64,000 nt of DNA from Serratia sp. DD3 (GCF_000496755.2 NZ_AYKS02000053.1:1-64000); one strand, 5' to 3'; shown: positions 50,004 through 60,070, counted from the stretch's first letter. Numbers and translations: made by a program. The notes: generated from the sequence alone by a model not told the origin.

Positions 50004-50214
50004 AGTGTTAGATGTAATCGTCAAATAATAAGTGAATAGGGGATTATACAAGAATATGACAGCTTGATACATGCTGAGTCATGGCTGAGTGTGAGGAATT
50101 TGATATTGCGAGGTGACTGTCTAAAAAAACAGCTAAAAAGAGTTTATTGGCCGGGGAAAAATGCTATAAAACTGTTATGCTTACTAAAGTTACACGGTCA
50201 CAGAAGAGTTCACC

Positions 50215-50673
50215 ATGAAATATCAGCAATTGGAAAATCTGGAGAGCGGTTGGAAATGGAAATATCTGGTGAAAAAGCACCGTGAAGGTGAATTGATCAC
50301 GCGCTACCTTGAAATCAGCGCTGCTCAACAAGCCATTGCTGAATTGCTGAAACTGGAAAATGAACCTGTAAAAGTACTGGCATGGATTAATGAGCATATG
50401 AATCTGGCGTTAACTAACCGGATGCAGCAAACTATTCGTGCTCGGCGTAAGCGCCATTTTAATTCAGAACATCAGCATACACGTAAAAAGTCTATTGATC
50501 TGGAGTTTCTGGTCTGGCAGCGGTTGGCCGCTCTGGCGCAGCGCCGAGGGCTTACTTTGTCGGAAACCATTGTTCAATTGATTGAGGATGCTGAACACAA
50601 AGAGAAATATGCCAGCCAGATGTCACTATTGAAACAAGATTTAAAAGCGATTTTGGGTAAGGATAACGGCTAA
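50215..50673 (+). CDS. matP: Macrodomain Ter protein MatP
   Basis: A 152-residue DNA-binding protein that organises the Ter macrodomain by binding matS sites and linking them to the divisome through ZapB. The E. coli protein is 150 residues. The amino-terminal helical bundle ([20 protein letters not shown]) and ribbon-helix-helix part ([33 protein letters not shown]) are both clear. It shares its divergent promoter region with lonH and a terminator with ompA. Confidence 0.96.
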   Translation: MKYQQLENLESGWKWKYLVKKHREGELITRYLEISAAQQAIAELLKLENEPVKVLAWINEHMNLALTNRMQQTIRARRKRHFNSEHQHTRKKSIDLEFLVWQRLAALAQRRGLTLSETIVQLIEDAEHKEKYASQMSLLKQDLKAILGKDNG

Positions 50674-50708
50674 GTCGGTTAGAAATGAAAAATCTGAATT
50701 AAAATCAG

Positions 50709-50738
50709 AAAAAAAAACCCTGCAGAGCAGGGTTTTTT
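50709..50738. terminator. Bidirectional terminator between matP and ompA
   Basis: AAAAAAACCCTGC/GCAGGGTTTTTT with loop AGA. A run of A on one side and T on the other serves both genes. Confidence 0.9.
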
Positions 50739-50753
50739 ATCAGAAGTTGACAC

Positions 50754-51827
50754 TTAGCCCTGAGGCTGAGCTACCACTTCTTTAATGCCTTTCACTTCGA
50801 TCTCTACACGACGATCTGGAGCCAGGCAAGCGATTTGTGCTGGGGTAGCACGGCCAGAACGGTAGCCACACTTGTCACCAGTAATTGGGTTAGCTTCACC
50901 CATGCCACGTGCAGTGATCTTGTCTGCTGGGATACCTTTAGAGATCAGGTAGCTGACAACACTCTGGGCACGGTGTTCAGACAGACGCAGGTTAGATTCA
51001 GCAGAACCTACTACGTCAGTGAAGCCGACAACAACAACAGAACCATCTTTTGGATCCAGTGAGCTCAGTTGGCTGTACAGTTGATCCAGAGCTTGTTGAC
51101 CTTCTGCTTTCAGCGTTGATTTACCGAAAGCAAACAGAACGTCAGAAGTCAGAGTGAACTTCTTGGTTTCAACGGTAGGCGCTGGAGTTGGTGCTGGAGC
51201 AACAACTGGAGCCACTGTATCCTGACCAAAACGGTAAGCTACGCCAACACTCAGCTGACCATTGTCTGGACGTGCACCAACGGTTTGTGCATCACCGATG
51301 TTGCTGGTCCATTGATAATCCAGGCGAGTAGCCCAGTTCTGATTCAGAGCATACTCAAAGCCGATGGCTGCCAGTGGAGAAACTCCGGTATCATCACCAG
51401 ATACGCGCTCATTGATATTACCACCGAAGTAAGCGGTGGAGTCTACACGCCAAACCATACCACCCAGACGGGTATAGATATCCAGATCGTTCATGATCGG
51501 ATAGCTCAGTTTAGTGGTCAGTTGAACGCCTTGGGCTTTTAACGCACCGTTGTTCACATTGCCTTTATAAGCCATGCGACCAAGCCAGTCGTAACCCATT
51601 TCAAAACCCATGTACTGGTTAGCTTGGTAGCCGAAAAACGCACCAGCACCCAGTTGAGAATCGCGAGTAGGGCCGTTACCTATAGCTCCATCAACGAAAC
51701 CAGTGTCATGGTACTGGGACCAACCCAGTTTAGCACCGGTGTACCAGGTGTTATCTTTTGGTGCGGCTTGCGCTACGGTAGCGAAACCAGCCAGTGCCAC
51801 TGCTAATGCGATAGCTGTCTTTTTCAT
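50754..51827 (-). CDS. ompA: Outer membrane protein A
   Basis: The major outer-membrane porin-like protein that links the membrane to peptidoglycan. 357 residues: signal peptide 1-21 (ending VAQA), an eight-strand beta-barrel, a Pro/Ala hinge ([11 protein letters not shown]) near 215, and an OmpA-like peptidoglycan-binding domain with [20 protein letters not shown] and RGMGEANP. Two Cys late in the protein form the usual disulfide. Codon use is strongly biased, as for a highly expressed gene. Long, conserved 5' leader. Confidence 0.97.
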   Translation of the reverse strand: MKKTAIALAVALAGFATVAQAAPKDNTWYTGAKLGWSQYHDTGFVDGAIGNGPTRDSQLGAGAFFGYQANQYMGFEMGYDWLGRMAYKGNVNNGALKAQGVQLTTKLSYPIMNDLDIYTRLGGMVWRVDSTAYFGGNINERVSGDDTGVSPLAAIGFEYALNQNWATRLDYQWTSNIGDAQTVGARPDNGQLSVGVAYRFGQDTVAPVVAPAPTPAPTVETKKFTLTSDVLFAFGKSTLKAEGQQALDQLYSQLSSLDPKDGSVVVVGFTDVVGSAESNLRLSEHRAQSVVSYLISKGIPADKITARGMGEANPITGDKCGYRSGRATPAQIACLAPDRRVEIEVKGIKEVVAQPQG

Positions 51828-51850
51828 TTTTTACGCCTCGTTATCATCCA
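51828..51850 (-). promoter_or_regulatory. ompA ribosome-binding region, probable MicA target
   Basis: The leader reads GATGATAACGAGGCGTAAAA just before the ATG, differing from E. coli at about one base. In E. coli this stretch pairs with the small RNA MicA to stop translation during envelope stress. Confidence 0.6.
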
Positions 51851-52181
51851 AATAGGCAATGAGCTTAACGCTATGTTATGCCTTTGGTTTAAAATTCCTG
51901 CGCCAAGATTCTAGCACTCATTTGTTATTTTACCAGTATTAGTGGCGGTGTATAACAATCTTAGCAGAGTAAAGTTTACAACTTGGCGCGAAAGTTACAA
52001 GCGTCATGTGCCCATGCTTTAAAAAATATTGTGCTAGACACATTTTTTAACACATTCAAGGAAGAATAGGGCTTATTTTGTCGAATTACTTATTGCAAAA
52101 GTGCATCTGATCACATTTTGTGCACCAATTCCCTGGGGTATTATTCCCAGGGAGAGAATGCAAGAAAAGTCTTAAAATGAC
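51851..52181. other. ompA leader and promoter region
   Basis: A long AT-rich upstream region, as in other enterobacteria. A possible CRP site lies at 52097-52118 (minus strand AAATGTGATCAGATGCAC, good left half, weaker right half). The hairpin CCCTGGG/CCCAGGG at 52131-52152 lies after the sulA stop and may end sulA transcription. No gene is seen. Confidence 0.45.
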
Positions 52182-52688
52182 TTAATGGTATAAAGGCGAG
52201 TGAATTTTTACAGTGGAATGGTGCCGGTGGGGGGAATTAGTATCGCGTTGTGGGCGCATAATAAACCCGTAACTATTCCCCAATTCTGCTGCCCGGCTTA
52301 ATTTTATACGGTCTTGTTCAGTTAATTCAGGCAACCAACCTAGAACGACACTGTAATTTCCAGTCAGTAACGCTTTCTCCATGGCATCAACAGTGGCGAG
52401 TGGCGATATCTGACTCAGTTGTACCACCTTACTGACCGGTAATTCAGCCTGCTGAAGCCAGGATTTACTGAGCTTTTGCTGTGGGGTGAGCCACAATAAC
52501 CAACGTGATTGCTGACCTAGCTGCTGCAGCAACGGCACCAGTAACTGGGTGACAACGGATTGCTGCTCACTGTAGACCAGCTCACTGATAAGGCCATTTT
52601 TTTTGTCATCCTTGGCGTTTGCAACAGTTTGACCTGCAGGCAAAGGGACTTGGCTGAAGTGGCTTTGATTAAGTGATTGAGTACGCAT
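52182..52688 (-). CDS. sulA: SOS cell division inhibitor SulA
   Basis: It binds FtsZ and blocks septation during DNA damage; Lon degrades it. 168 residues (E. coli 169). Conserved segments are [31 protein letters not shown] and [11 protein letters not shown], and the carboxy-terminal KIHSPLYH contains the Lon-recognised histidine tail. ATG at 52688 has AGGGGAA upstream and follows the LexA box; the longer frame would start inside or above the LexA box and is rejected. Confidence 0.95.
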   Translation of the reverse strand: MRTQSLNQSHFSQVPLPAGQTVANAKDDKKNGLISELVYSEQQSVVTQLLVPLLQQLGQQSRWLLWLTPQQKLSKSWLQQAELPVSKVVQLSQISPLATVDAMEKALLTGNYSVVLGWLPELTEQDRIKLSRAAELGNSYGFIMRPQRDTNSPHRHHSTVKIHSPLYH

Positions 52689-52710
52689 TGTGTATTCCCC
52701 TGCACCATTA

Positions 52711-52726
52711 CTGTGTTTATATACAG
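52711..52726. promoter_or_regulatory. LexA box of sulA
   Basis: CTGTGTTTATATACAG fits CTGT-N8-ACAG, and the flanks extend it to TACTG...CAGTA, the full 20-bp consensus frame. It lies between the promoter and the start codon of sulA. Confidence 0.92.
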
Positions 52727-52972
52727 TATAGATATAAACACAGAAGATCAACACAAATTTTCGTAACGCATCGCATAATTGAGATCATTCCTCGCACTAC
52801 TGCATTTTATGATTGGCACCTGTCGTGATAATGCGTATTTTCTTTAATTAGTTGTTCCGGTTACGTTTATTTCAACAGTGAATGTGATATCCGGGTCATT
52901 CAACTCGCCGCAGATGCCTCTGTCGAGTGAATGGGACTGGGTAATATTGCTTACTTATTAAAGGAGGACTTA

Positions 52973-53635
52973 ATGAATGGAAGATCCGCAAAAAGAATAG
53001 TACAGGCAAAAATCTGCTTTGCTGCCTTGGGGAAAATTACGACTCGTTCGCAATTTGGTGGTTACGGATTACTTGCTGATGGCACGATGTTTGCGGTTAT
53101 TGCAGAAGGGGAGTTGTACTTGCGTGCCACAGAAACGCTGGAGCCGGCTTTCCGTGCACGGGGAATGGTGAACATGACGTATTTAAAACGCGGAGCACCG
53201 ATGACGATGCGTTATTATCGAGTCGATGACGGATTATGGGCTGATTGCCGTGAACTGTTGATCCTGGCCAGCCAGGCATTACATGAGTCTCGTAAAGAGA
53301 TAAAAGTAAAAAGACGGAGTAAAGGGCGGTTAAAAGATTTGCCGAATATTGATGCGTCAATGGAACGCTTACTTTGGCAAGTGGGCATACAAAGTAGCTA
53401 TGACTTACGCTTGCTGGGCGCAAAGCGGACTTACCTACAATTGCAACAACGGCATAAAAACCTGGGGGTGAAAGTGCTACTGGCACTGGCTGGCGCGATG
53501 TCTGGATACCATCATGCTGCTTTGCCCAACGTACAGCGTGCAACATTAACCACCTGGTTCGAGGAAACTGCAGCGGCTTCCTGTCTTGAAGCGCAATGGG
53601 GTAGAAGAGCCTATATTCAAGCGGTTAATAATTAA
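52973..53635 (+). CDS. sxy: Competence regulator Sxy (TfoX)
   Basis: A 220-residue coactivator that works with CRP at CRP-S sites to turn on DNA-uptake genes. It has the TfoX amino-terminal domain (FGGYGLLADGTMFAVIAEGE) and carboxy-terminal domain (LKDLPNIDASMERLLWQVGI). ATG at 52973 has AAAGGAGG five bases upstream; a frame 14 codons longer has no such site. The stop shares TTAA with the stop of convergent yccS. Confidence 0.93.
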   Translation: MNGRSAKRIVQAKICFAALGKITTRSQFGGYGLLADGTMFAVIAEGELYLRATETLEPAFRARGMVNMTYLKRGAPMTMRYYRVDDGLWADCRELLILASQALHESRKEIKVKRRSKGRLKDLPNIDASMERLLWQVGIQSSYDLRLLGAKRTYLQLQQRHKNLGVKVLLALAGAMSGYHHAALPNVQRATLTTWFEETAAASCLEAQWGRRAYIQAVNN

Positions 53636-55767
53636 TTCTCTTTGCCGATTTGTGCGCTGAGCCGTGTTAATTCAGGCAGCAACTCAAGCACCAAACCAAT
53701 TTGTTGCAACACCAAGTGTTCCTTGCTCTCTGGTGCGGTAACCAGCATTTCAATACGCCCAGAGAGGTTTTTTAATGCATGAGTAAGACGCGAGTGCTCT
53801 TGTTCCGCATGGTGTAATGCACTATCGACATAACAGACGGCATCATTGAGCAACTCCAGTACAGTACTATTATCAAGGCGATCGCGATGTGCGCCCAAGG
53901 CAGAAATATAACTCAGCAGTGTGTGGTTTAAGCACAATAGACGGAATGCGGCTTCCTGAATATCTTTGTCTGTTTTCGGGGCGGCTGACATGTTGGATAC
54001 CACTGAAGCCAGCTCTGCATCACTATTATGGGCATCCCGGCGGGCAATGCGATAGGGCAAGCTATTATCTCTGCCCTGATAGTATTGCACCAAAATAGCA
54101 TCCAGATAACGGCAATCGCTGTTCAGTGTGTTACGAACGATGGACGATAATTGACGGAACTTCCAGTCAGGCCAGATAAAGCTCACTGCCGCCCAGGCGA
54201 TGGCGCAGCCCAGCAACGTATCATAGACCCGTGGGGCCATGACCTCGAATCCTTCTCCCAAGAGATTAAAACAGAGCAAGACTAACAGGGTGATAAACAT
54301 CGTGGCGTGGGCATATTGTACGGTGCGGAATGCGAAGAATAGAACGCCAGAGATGACAATCAACATCATTTGCCCTTCAAGGGAAGGAACAAAATAGAGA
54401 ATCGGCAAGCTGAGCAAAATACCAGCAAGTGTACCGACGATGCGTAACGCCAGACGCCTACGGGTGGCATTGTAGTTGGGTTGGCAAACGAATAAGCAAG
54501 TCAGCAGGATCCAGTAACCGTGCTGCATACCGGTAATTTGAATCAATGCGTAACCCACACATAAAACCAAGGACATACGCACGGCATGGCGAAAAAGGGC
54601 GGATTGTGGTGTCAGGTGGCGGCTGATACGCAAGCGAATATCACTCCATCCGGTAATTCGCTCATCCGATAGCGTATCTTCTTCTGTTGGTCGGCGGAGC
54701 TGGCTCTGTTCTGATTCTATATTGGCCAATTGTGCATCGATAGCGCGCAAATTCTTCAGCAGGTGCGAAAGCGCCTGAAGTAAGTCACTGTTTTCTGGTG
54801 TCACCGTAACCCGGAGCAAGGCTTCTTCTATACGGTTAAACGTCGGTTCAAAACGCGGATTATGCAGGTACTTTTGCTTCAACAGTATTGATTGCGCCAA
54901 TTGCTGGCATGCGCGGGCCTGCATGGTCAATAGACGTTGAAAGCGGAACAGAATATCGCTGTGGCGGAATTGTTCACTCAGCGCCTGATAATGTACGTGG
55001 GAAGAACTGGCACGTTCATGAATATCTTGCGCCACAAAATAATAGTGCAGCGTCCGGCGGGTACCTCGCTGACCTCGGTCACCCTTCAGCCGGGTAAGTA
55101 GCGACGTTTTGGTCTGGTTAAGCATCGCCACCAGCGTGCTGTTGGCCATGGCAACCTCTAACCAAGGGCGTTCGTCACGGTATTCGCCATCGGGATCAAA
55201 CAGATTGGCTTTGGCATCTAAATAGTTCGCCAACTGTTGATAACAGCGGGCCAGGTTTTCCTGTAATGGTTTGATGGGAAAAAGTAAATGCCCCAGCAGA
55301 GCCAGCAGGTTATACCCGATGGCACCGATAAGCAGCAGAACAGGTTGCTGATACCAGGTGTCATACATTGATGTGCCGAGCATGGTATAGATAGAAATTA
55401 ACAACGCACCAAAGGCGATGGTGGCATAACGTTGCCCCAAGGCTCCCAGCAGAATAAAAGCACAGGTTGAGGTGATTAACCCCAGAGCGAACCACCAGGG
55501 ATAAGGGAAGAGTAATTCGATTGATGCTGAAGCAAGAAAAAAGCACAACAGCGTAATCAACAGATTACGCAGCCGCCCTGCCAGCCGATCATCCAGGTCC
55601 GTTAACGCGGCAGCGACCACCCCCAAAGTGAGAGGAATGGTCAGCTTCGGGCTGCCCAACCACCAAGGAACGGCGGAAGCACCTGCCAACGCAATAAAAA
55701 TGCGCAGATTATAAAGCAGGTTGCTGTTATAGATATAACGGCGAATTGCCAGTGCTAAAGCGAGCAC
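53632..55767 (-). CDS. yccS: YccS/YhfK-family inner-membrane protein
   Basis: A 711-residue membrane protein of the aromatic-acid exporter-like (FUSC) superfamily. Two blocks of membrane helices (about 15-160 and 390-520) each precede a cytoplasmic helical domain, the usual internal duplication. It matches E. coli YccS in length and in HLTPQSALFRHAVRMSLVLC. The transported substrate is not known. It follows yccF by 27 bases. Confidence 0.92.
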   Translation of the reverse strand: MLALALAIRRYIYNSNLLYNLRIFIALAGASAVPWWLGSPKLTIPLTLGVVAAALTDLDDRLAGRLRNLLITLLCFFLASASIELLFPYPWWFALGLITSTCAFILLGALGQRYATIAFGALLISIYTMLGTSMYDTWYQQPVLLLIGAIGYNLLALLGHLLFPIKPLQENLARCYQQLANYLDAKANLFDPDGEYRDERPWLEVAMANSTLVAMLNQTKTSLLTRLKGDRGQRGTRRTLHYYFVAQDIHERASSSHVHYQALSEQFRHSDILFRFQRLLTMQARACQQLAQSILLKQKYLHNPRFEPTFNRIEEALLRVTVTPENSDLLQALSHLLKNLRAIDAQLANIESEQSQLRRPTEEDTLSDERITGWSDIRLRISRHLTPQSALFRHAVRMSLVLCVGYALIQITGMQHGYWILLTCLFVCQPNYNATRRRLALRIVGTLAGILLSLPILYFVPSLEGQMMLIVISGVLFFAFRTVQYAHATMFITLLVLLCFNLLGEGFEVMAPRVYDTLLGCAIAWAAVSFIWPDWKFRQLSSIVRNTLNSDCRYLDAILVQYYQGRDNSLPYRIARRDAHNSDAELASVVSNMSAAPKTDKDIQEAAFRLLCLNHTLLSYISALGAHRDRLDNSTVLELLNDAVCYVDSALHHAEQEHSRLTHALKNLSGRIEMLVTAPESKEHLVLQQIGLVLELLPELTRLSAQIGKEN

Positions 55768-55794
55768 AACAAGCTCCTGAACGGCGAGCGATAA

Positions 55795-56247
55795 TTAGCG
55801 CTGATGATACTGGCGGCGGGCATTTTCTGAACGTACGACTTGCGCCATCTCAACAGAAACCACACGACGACCTACCGGCCAAAGCGCGATGGCAGCAATC
55901 TTGAAATTAGTGATCCCAATAGGAATGCCAATAATGGTCAAGCACTGCGTGATACCCGCCGCAATGTGTAACAAACAGAGCCACCAGCCGAACAGGACAA
56001 ACCAGAAAATATTTAATAACGTCCCCCCTGAGGCCAGCAGAATGTTGCGTTTTTCTGGGTATAACTCATCAACACTGATCACCTCGTTGCCAAACGGCAA
56101 GAAGGAAATTTTGGTGATCTCCCAACAAGAGCGGGTCAATGGCAGGGTAAAGATCAGAATAATGGTGAAAAAGGTGGCAATGAGCCAACCTAGCGTGGTT
56201 AAGACGCCACCCAAGACAAAGTTAAGAATATTCAATACAGTACGCAT
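55795..56247 (-). CDS. yccF: YccF-family inner-membrane protein
   Basis: A 150-residue protein with two duplicated membrane units (LNFVLGGVLTTLGWLIATFF and IFWFVLFGWWLCLLHIAAGI), each followed by a conserved PLTRSCWEITK or GITNFKIAAIALWPVG segment. It matches E. coli YccF; the function is unknown. ATG at 56247 matches the E. coli start (MRTVLN). An ATG three codons upstream is three bases from GAGG and cannot be excluded. First gene of yccF-yccS. Confidence 0.9.
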   Translation of the reverse strand: MRTVLNILNFVLGGVLTTLGWLIATFFTIILIFTLPLTRSCWEITKISFLPFGNEVISVDELYPEKRNILLASGGTLLNIFWFVLFGWWLCLLHIAAGITQCLTIIGIPIGITNFKIAAIALWPVGRRVVSVEMAQVVRSENARRQYHQR

Positions 56248-56457
56248 AATCGTCATTTTCCTCTAATGATGGTGCGATAAAAATGCGGAGATACCTGCTG
56301 CCAGCCAGATTCCTGGGGCCTGATGCGCTTCTGGCTGCAAGTAACCTAAATCTGCGTATATTTAGAGAGGCATTCTACTTTTTTTAACACTAGAGTGTCA
56401 TGGCTTATCGCAGGTAAACTGGTGATATTAATCTCAACATAATCACGGCATCAGCAT

Positions 56458-58512
56458 ATGGAACTCAAAGCGACATCGCTGGGTAAACACCTGGCACAGC
56501 ACCCATACAACCGAGTGCGGTTGTTGCATGCTGGTGTTGAGGTAAGTGGGGACAAGCATGAATACCTTATTCCCTTTAACCAGTTAATACAGGTTCGCTG
56601 TAAGCGGGGCATCGTCTGGGGTGAGTTGGAGTTTGAACTACCAGATGAAAAAGTCGTTCGCCTGCATGGGACTGAATGGCAGGAAACCCAGCGTTTTTAT
56701 CATCATTTACAGCATTCCTGGCAGCAATGGAGTGTTGAGATGAGTGAGATCTGCGCAAGCGTATTGCAGGAACAGGTTGATCATATCCAGCATATTGAAC
56801 AACAGGATAAGTGGTTCAAGCTGGCCGAATTAGGCAAATTGCAACAGCAGATCCGTCAGGCGTTTAGTGCGTTACCGATGCCAGTGGTGCGTCTTGAGGA
56901 ATTTGAACTCTGTCGCGACAACTATCACCGGTGTCAGCAATGGTTACAGCAGGGGCGGCGCAAAGTGGAACAGCGCAATCTGCGCTGGAGCGAACGTATG
57001 CTGGTCACCCATCAAGATTTTTTCCAGACTATTGAAACATCCCCGTTGAATGAGTCACAACGCCGGGCGGTTGTGAATGGGGAAGATGCGGTGTTGGTGC
57101 TTGCCGGGGCCGGCAGTGGTAAAACCTCGGTATTGGTTGCTCGGGTGGGGTGGTTGCTGCTCAGGCAAGAGGCTGAACCGGAACAGATTTTGATGCTGGC
57201 ATTCGGGCGTAAAGCAGCTGAAGAGATGAACGAGCGGATTGCGCAACGGTTAGGGAGTGTGGCTGTTCAGGCTAAAACTTTCCATGCATTGGCATTGCAG
57301 ATTATTCAGCAGGGGAGCCGTAAAGCCCCCAAGATCAGTCAACTCGAGAGCGATACCCATGCGCGTCGTGCGCTGCTGATAAAAAACTGGCAGCAACAAT
57401 GCAGCGACAAAAAAGTGCAGGCAAAGGGTTGGCGTCAGTGGTTAAGTGAAGAATTGGAGTGGGAAATCCCCGAGGGGGATTTTTGGCACGACACACATTT
57501 AGCGGATCGCCTGGGTAGCCGTTTGGAACGTTGGGTCGGGCTGATGCGTACCCATGGGGGTAGCCAAGCGGAAATGATTGAGCAGGCGGATGAAGAGAGC
57601 CGTGATCTCTTTACCAAACGTATCCGATTAATGGCACCATTACTCAAAGCGTGGAAAACTGCCTTAAAAGATGAAGGTGCGGTGGATTTCCCCGGGTTGA
57701 TCCATCAGGCGGTGAATATTCTGGAAAAGGGGCGCTTTATTACCCCCTGGAAGCATATTCTGGTGGATGAGTTTCAGGATATTTCGCCACAACGTGCGCA
57801 ATTGTTGGCGGCGTTGCGCAAGCAGAATAAGTGCACCAGTTTGTTTGCCGTAGGTGACGATTGGCAAGCGATTTATCGTTTCAGTGGCGCTGAGTTGTCG
57901 TTAACCACTGCGTTTGCAGAGAATTTTGGTGAGGGAACCCAATGCGCGTTAGATACCAGCTATCGCTTTAATGACCGCATTGGGGACGTTGCCAACACCT
58001 TTGTTCAGCAGAATCCTTATCAATTGAAAAAAGCACTGAATAGCCTGAGCAAAGGGAATAAAAAGTCGGTGGTTATTCTGCCGCAGGAACAACTGGAAGC
58101 CTTATTGGACAAACTCAGTGGCTATGCGCTACCCGATGCGCGTATTTTGCTGTTGGCCCGTTATCACCATCTCAAGCCTGAAATCTTGCAAAAAGCGGTG
58201 ACACGCTGGCCCAAATTGAATATTGAGTTTATGACTATCCATGCCAGCAAAGGGCAGCAGGCAGACTACGTAATTATTACCGGTCTCTGTGATGGTTATG
58301 ATGGTTTCCCGGCGGCGGCGCGTGAATCTATTCTTGAAGCGGTATTATTACCTCAACCTGAGAATTTCCCTGAGGCGGAAGAGCGGCGTTTGCTGTATGT
58401 CGCGTTGACCCGTGCCAGGCACCAGGTTTGGTTAATGCAAGATCCCGCTAACCCTTCAGTATTTGTTGAGCAGCTACAGGATATCGGTGTACCGGTACAG
58501 CGAAAACCTTAA
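56458..58512 (+). CDS. helD: DNA helicase IV
   Basis: A 684-residue superfamily 1 (UvrD/Rep-like) 3'-5' helicase. A helicase IV amino-terminal domain in 1-190 is followed by Walker A GAGSGKT at 217-223, the DEFQDISPQR motif, GDDWQAIYRFSGA, FMTIHASKGQQADYVIITGL and LLYVALTRARHQVW, so all helicase motifs are intact. This is the DNA-repair helicase, not the RNA polymerase-recycling HelD of Gram-positive bacteria. Convergent with mgsA. Confidence 0.95.
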   Translation: MELKATSLGKHLAQHPYNRVRLLHAGVEVSGDKHEYLIPFNQLIQVRCKRGIVWGELEFELPDEKVVRLHGTEWQETQRFYHHLQHSWQQWSVEMSEICASVLQEQVDHIQHIEQQDKWFKLAELGKLQQQIRQAFSALPMPVVRLEEFELCRDNYHRCQQWLQQGRRKVEQRNLRWSERMLVTHQDFFQTIETSPLNESQRRAVVNGEDAVLVLAGAGSGKTSVLVARVGWLLLRQEAEPEQILMLAFGRKAAEEMNERIAQRLGSVAVQAKTFHALALQIIQQGSRKAPKISQLESDTHARRALLIKNWQQQCSDKKVQAKGWRQWLSEELEWEIPEGDFWHDTHLADRLGSRLERWVGLMRTHGGSQAEMIEQADEESRDLFTKRIRLMAPLLKAWKTALKDEGAVDFPGLIHQAVNILEKGRFITPWKHILVDEFQDISPQRAQLLAALRKQNKCTSLFAVGDDWQAIYRFSGAELSLTTAFAENFGEGTQCALDTSYRFNDRIGDVANTFVQQNPYQLKKALNSLSKGNKKSVVILPQEQLEALLDKLSGYALPDARILLLARYHHLKPEILQKAVTRWPKLNIEFMTIHASKGQQADYVIITGLCDGYDGFPAAARESILEAVLLPQPENFPEAEERRLLYVALTRARHQVWLMQDPANPSVFVEQLQDIGVPVQRKP

Positions 58513-58536
58513 ATGACTGGTCTAGTGACCAGATAA

Positions 58537-58565
58537 ATTCAAGCTGCAGCAACTGCAGCTTGAAT
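58537..58565. repeat. Perfect 13-bp palindrome between helD and mgsA
   Basis: ATTCAAGCTGCAG, loop CAA, CTGCAGCTTGAAT. There is no T run on either side. The arms resemble the outer ends of enterobacterial palindromic repeats (TTCAAGCTGCAG), so it may be an ERIC-derived remnant acting as a convergent hairpin. Confidence 0.75.
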
Positions 58566-58575
58566 GGTGATTGGC

Positions 58576-59037
58576 CTATTTCTGCAGGCGTGCTGCGAGG
58601 TACTTATCATAATCAGGTATGGCTATATCGACTTTGCTATTAAAGAAGGATGAGTCAATAAGAAAGTCAGCAGTTGAGCGGTTGGTGGCTACCGGAATGT
58701 TCCAGACTGTCGCCAAGCGCAGCAAGGCTTTTACATCAGGGTCGTGGGGTACTGCATTGAGCGGATCCCAGAAAAAGATCAAAATATCAATCTTGCCTTC
58801 GGAAATCAGTGCACCAACTTGTTGGTCTCCCCCCATTGGGCCACTCAACATGCTTTGCACTGGAATACCGCTGGCCCGCTGGATCAGACCGCCGGTGGTA
58901 CCGGTGGCATAAAGTTTATGTTGCATGAGTTGAGCTTGGTGGTCTTCAACCCATTTCAGTAAGGCATGTTTGCAATGATCGTGTGCAACCAGCGCAATAT
59001 GCTTGCATACAGCGAGTGTGCGAGTGGTTTGTTCCAT
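58576..59037 (-). CDS. mgsA: Methylglyoxal synthase
   Basis: It converts dihydroxyacetone phosphate to methylglyoxal in a bypass of lower glycolysis. 153 residues (E. coli 152). Seen: phosphate-binding TGTTGG, catalytic Asp71 in [10 protein letters not shown] and His98 in AVPHDPD. Phosphate inhibits the enzyme in E. coli. Monocistronic. Confidence 0.96.
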   Translation of the reverse strand: MEQTTRTLAVCKHIALVAHDHCKHALLKWVEDHQAQLMQHKLYATGTTGGLIQRASGIPVQSMLSGPMGGDQQVGALISEGKIDILIFFWDPLNAVPHDPDVKALLRLATVWNIPVATNRSTADFLIDSSFFNSKVDIAIPDYDKYLAARLQK

Positions 59038-59275
59038 GTTGGTTTCCTTGGCAAATCAGATGGTTTTCCACAGATTACTGAAACTGTATTTCACTGCCTA
59101 GCATTAACCGGGGCAAAACGAAAATAAACAGAGGGAGGCTGAGGAAAAGTCGAGTATCTGTGCGTAGCAAGCACCACCGCCCTTGCATGAACGGGATACA
59201 ACAAATTTTAGCAGTTACAGTTCCTTCGGTTACACTGAATGGACAGCATTCTTATCAAAGTACCAGGAGCTAAAC

Positions 59276-59689
59276 ATGCAAGATCAAGAAATTGCAGATG
59301 TACTGAAACAAGTAAAGACCATTGCGTTGGTCGGGGCCAGTGATAACCCAAGCCGCCCAAGCTACCATGTGATGGCTTATCTGCAGGCTCAGGGTTATCA
59401 AATTACGCCAGTGAGCCCAAAATTGGCTGGGCAAATATTACTGGGTCAACAAGTTTATGCCACCTTGGCGGATATTCCCTATCCTGTTGATATGGTAGAT
59501 GTGTTCCGTAATGGGGAAGCGGCTTACGGTGTGGCGCAAGACGCAATTGCCATTGGTACCAAGGTGTTGTGGTTACAGATTGGGGTGATCAACGAACAGG
59601 CTGCGGTACTGGCAAGAGCGGCGGGAATAAAAGTGATTATGGATCGTTGCCCGAAAATTGAGATCCCACGTTTAGGTCTGGAACATTGA
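59276..59689 (+). CDS. yccU: CoA-binding domain protein YccU
   Basis: A 137-residue Rossmann-fold protein (CoA_binding_2 family) matching E. coli YccU; it binds CoA in structural studies of relatives and has no fixed function. The glycine motif is TIALVGASDNPSRPSYHV, with VLWLQIGVINEQA and IMDRCPKIE downstream. ATG at 59276 has CAGGAG eight bases upstream; the longer frame is not conserved. E. coli has yccT between mgsA and yccU; it is missing here. Confidence 0.93.
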   Translation: MQDQEIADVLKQVKTIALVGASDNPSRPSYHVMAYLQAQGYQITPVSPKLAGQILLGQQVYATLADIPYPVDMVDVFRNGEAAYGVAQDAIAIGTKVLWLQIGVINEQAAVLARAAGIKVIMDRCPKIEIPRLGLEH

Positions 59690-59701
59690 TTGAACAAATA
59701 A

Positions 59702-59728
59702 TAAGGGCTTAACATCATTAAGCCCTTA
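59702..59728. terminator. Terminator between yccU and hspQ
   Basis: TAAGGGCTTAA/TTAAGCCCTTA with loop CATCA; a short T run follows after CG. It serves convergent genes. Confidence 0.7.
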
Positions 59729-59752
59729 CGTTTGTATGTCAGGTTTTGGTGT

Positions 59753-60070
59753 TTAGTTGCGTAATCGCGGTGCCAGTAATTGACTGCGAATGGATGCCGC
59801 CAATTCGTCTAATGACGGTTGCTCTGGGTGGGCATCTTGCTCTTCACCGGCCAATTGCACCTCTGCCAGATAGGTATGAACGGGCATCCCTTCTTCATCT
59901 TCCATTACGACGTGATACCAAGGAGCAAAACGTAACTCATCATTAGCAGCGATCTCGTCTGCTTTGGGTTGTTCTAGCGAGTATTGTGGGTCGATATCAA
60001 TAACGACACCTAAATACCCAAGCAGTTTATGACGAACCTGCTGTCCGATACCAAATTTGCTGGCAATCAT
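59753..60070 (-). CDS. hspQ: Heat shock protein HspQ
   Basis: A 105-residue hemimethylated-DNA-binding (YccV-like) domain protein that in E. coli stimulates degradation of unstable DnaA and acts as a Lon specificity factor. The family start [20 protein letters not shown] and [20 protein letters not shown] are clear. ATG at 60070 gives the E. coli length; 49 extra codons of open frame upstream are not conserved. No sigma-32 promoter is obvious by eye. Confidence 0.95.
   Translation of the reverse strand: MIASKFGIGQQVRHKLLGYLGVVIDIDPQYSLEQPKADEIAANDELRFAPWYHVVMEDEEGMPVHTYLAEVQLAGEEQDAHPEQPSLDELAASIRSQLLAPRLRN

Noticed and set aside
50004..50214. matS sites near matP
   Set aside because: No GTGAC-N3-GTCAC sequence was found here or, by eye, elsewhere in the window.
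53097..53546. 149-codon frame antisense to sxy
   Set aside because: No family resemblance and complete overlap with the conserved sxy frame.
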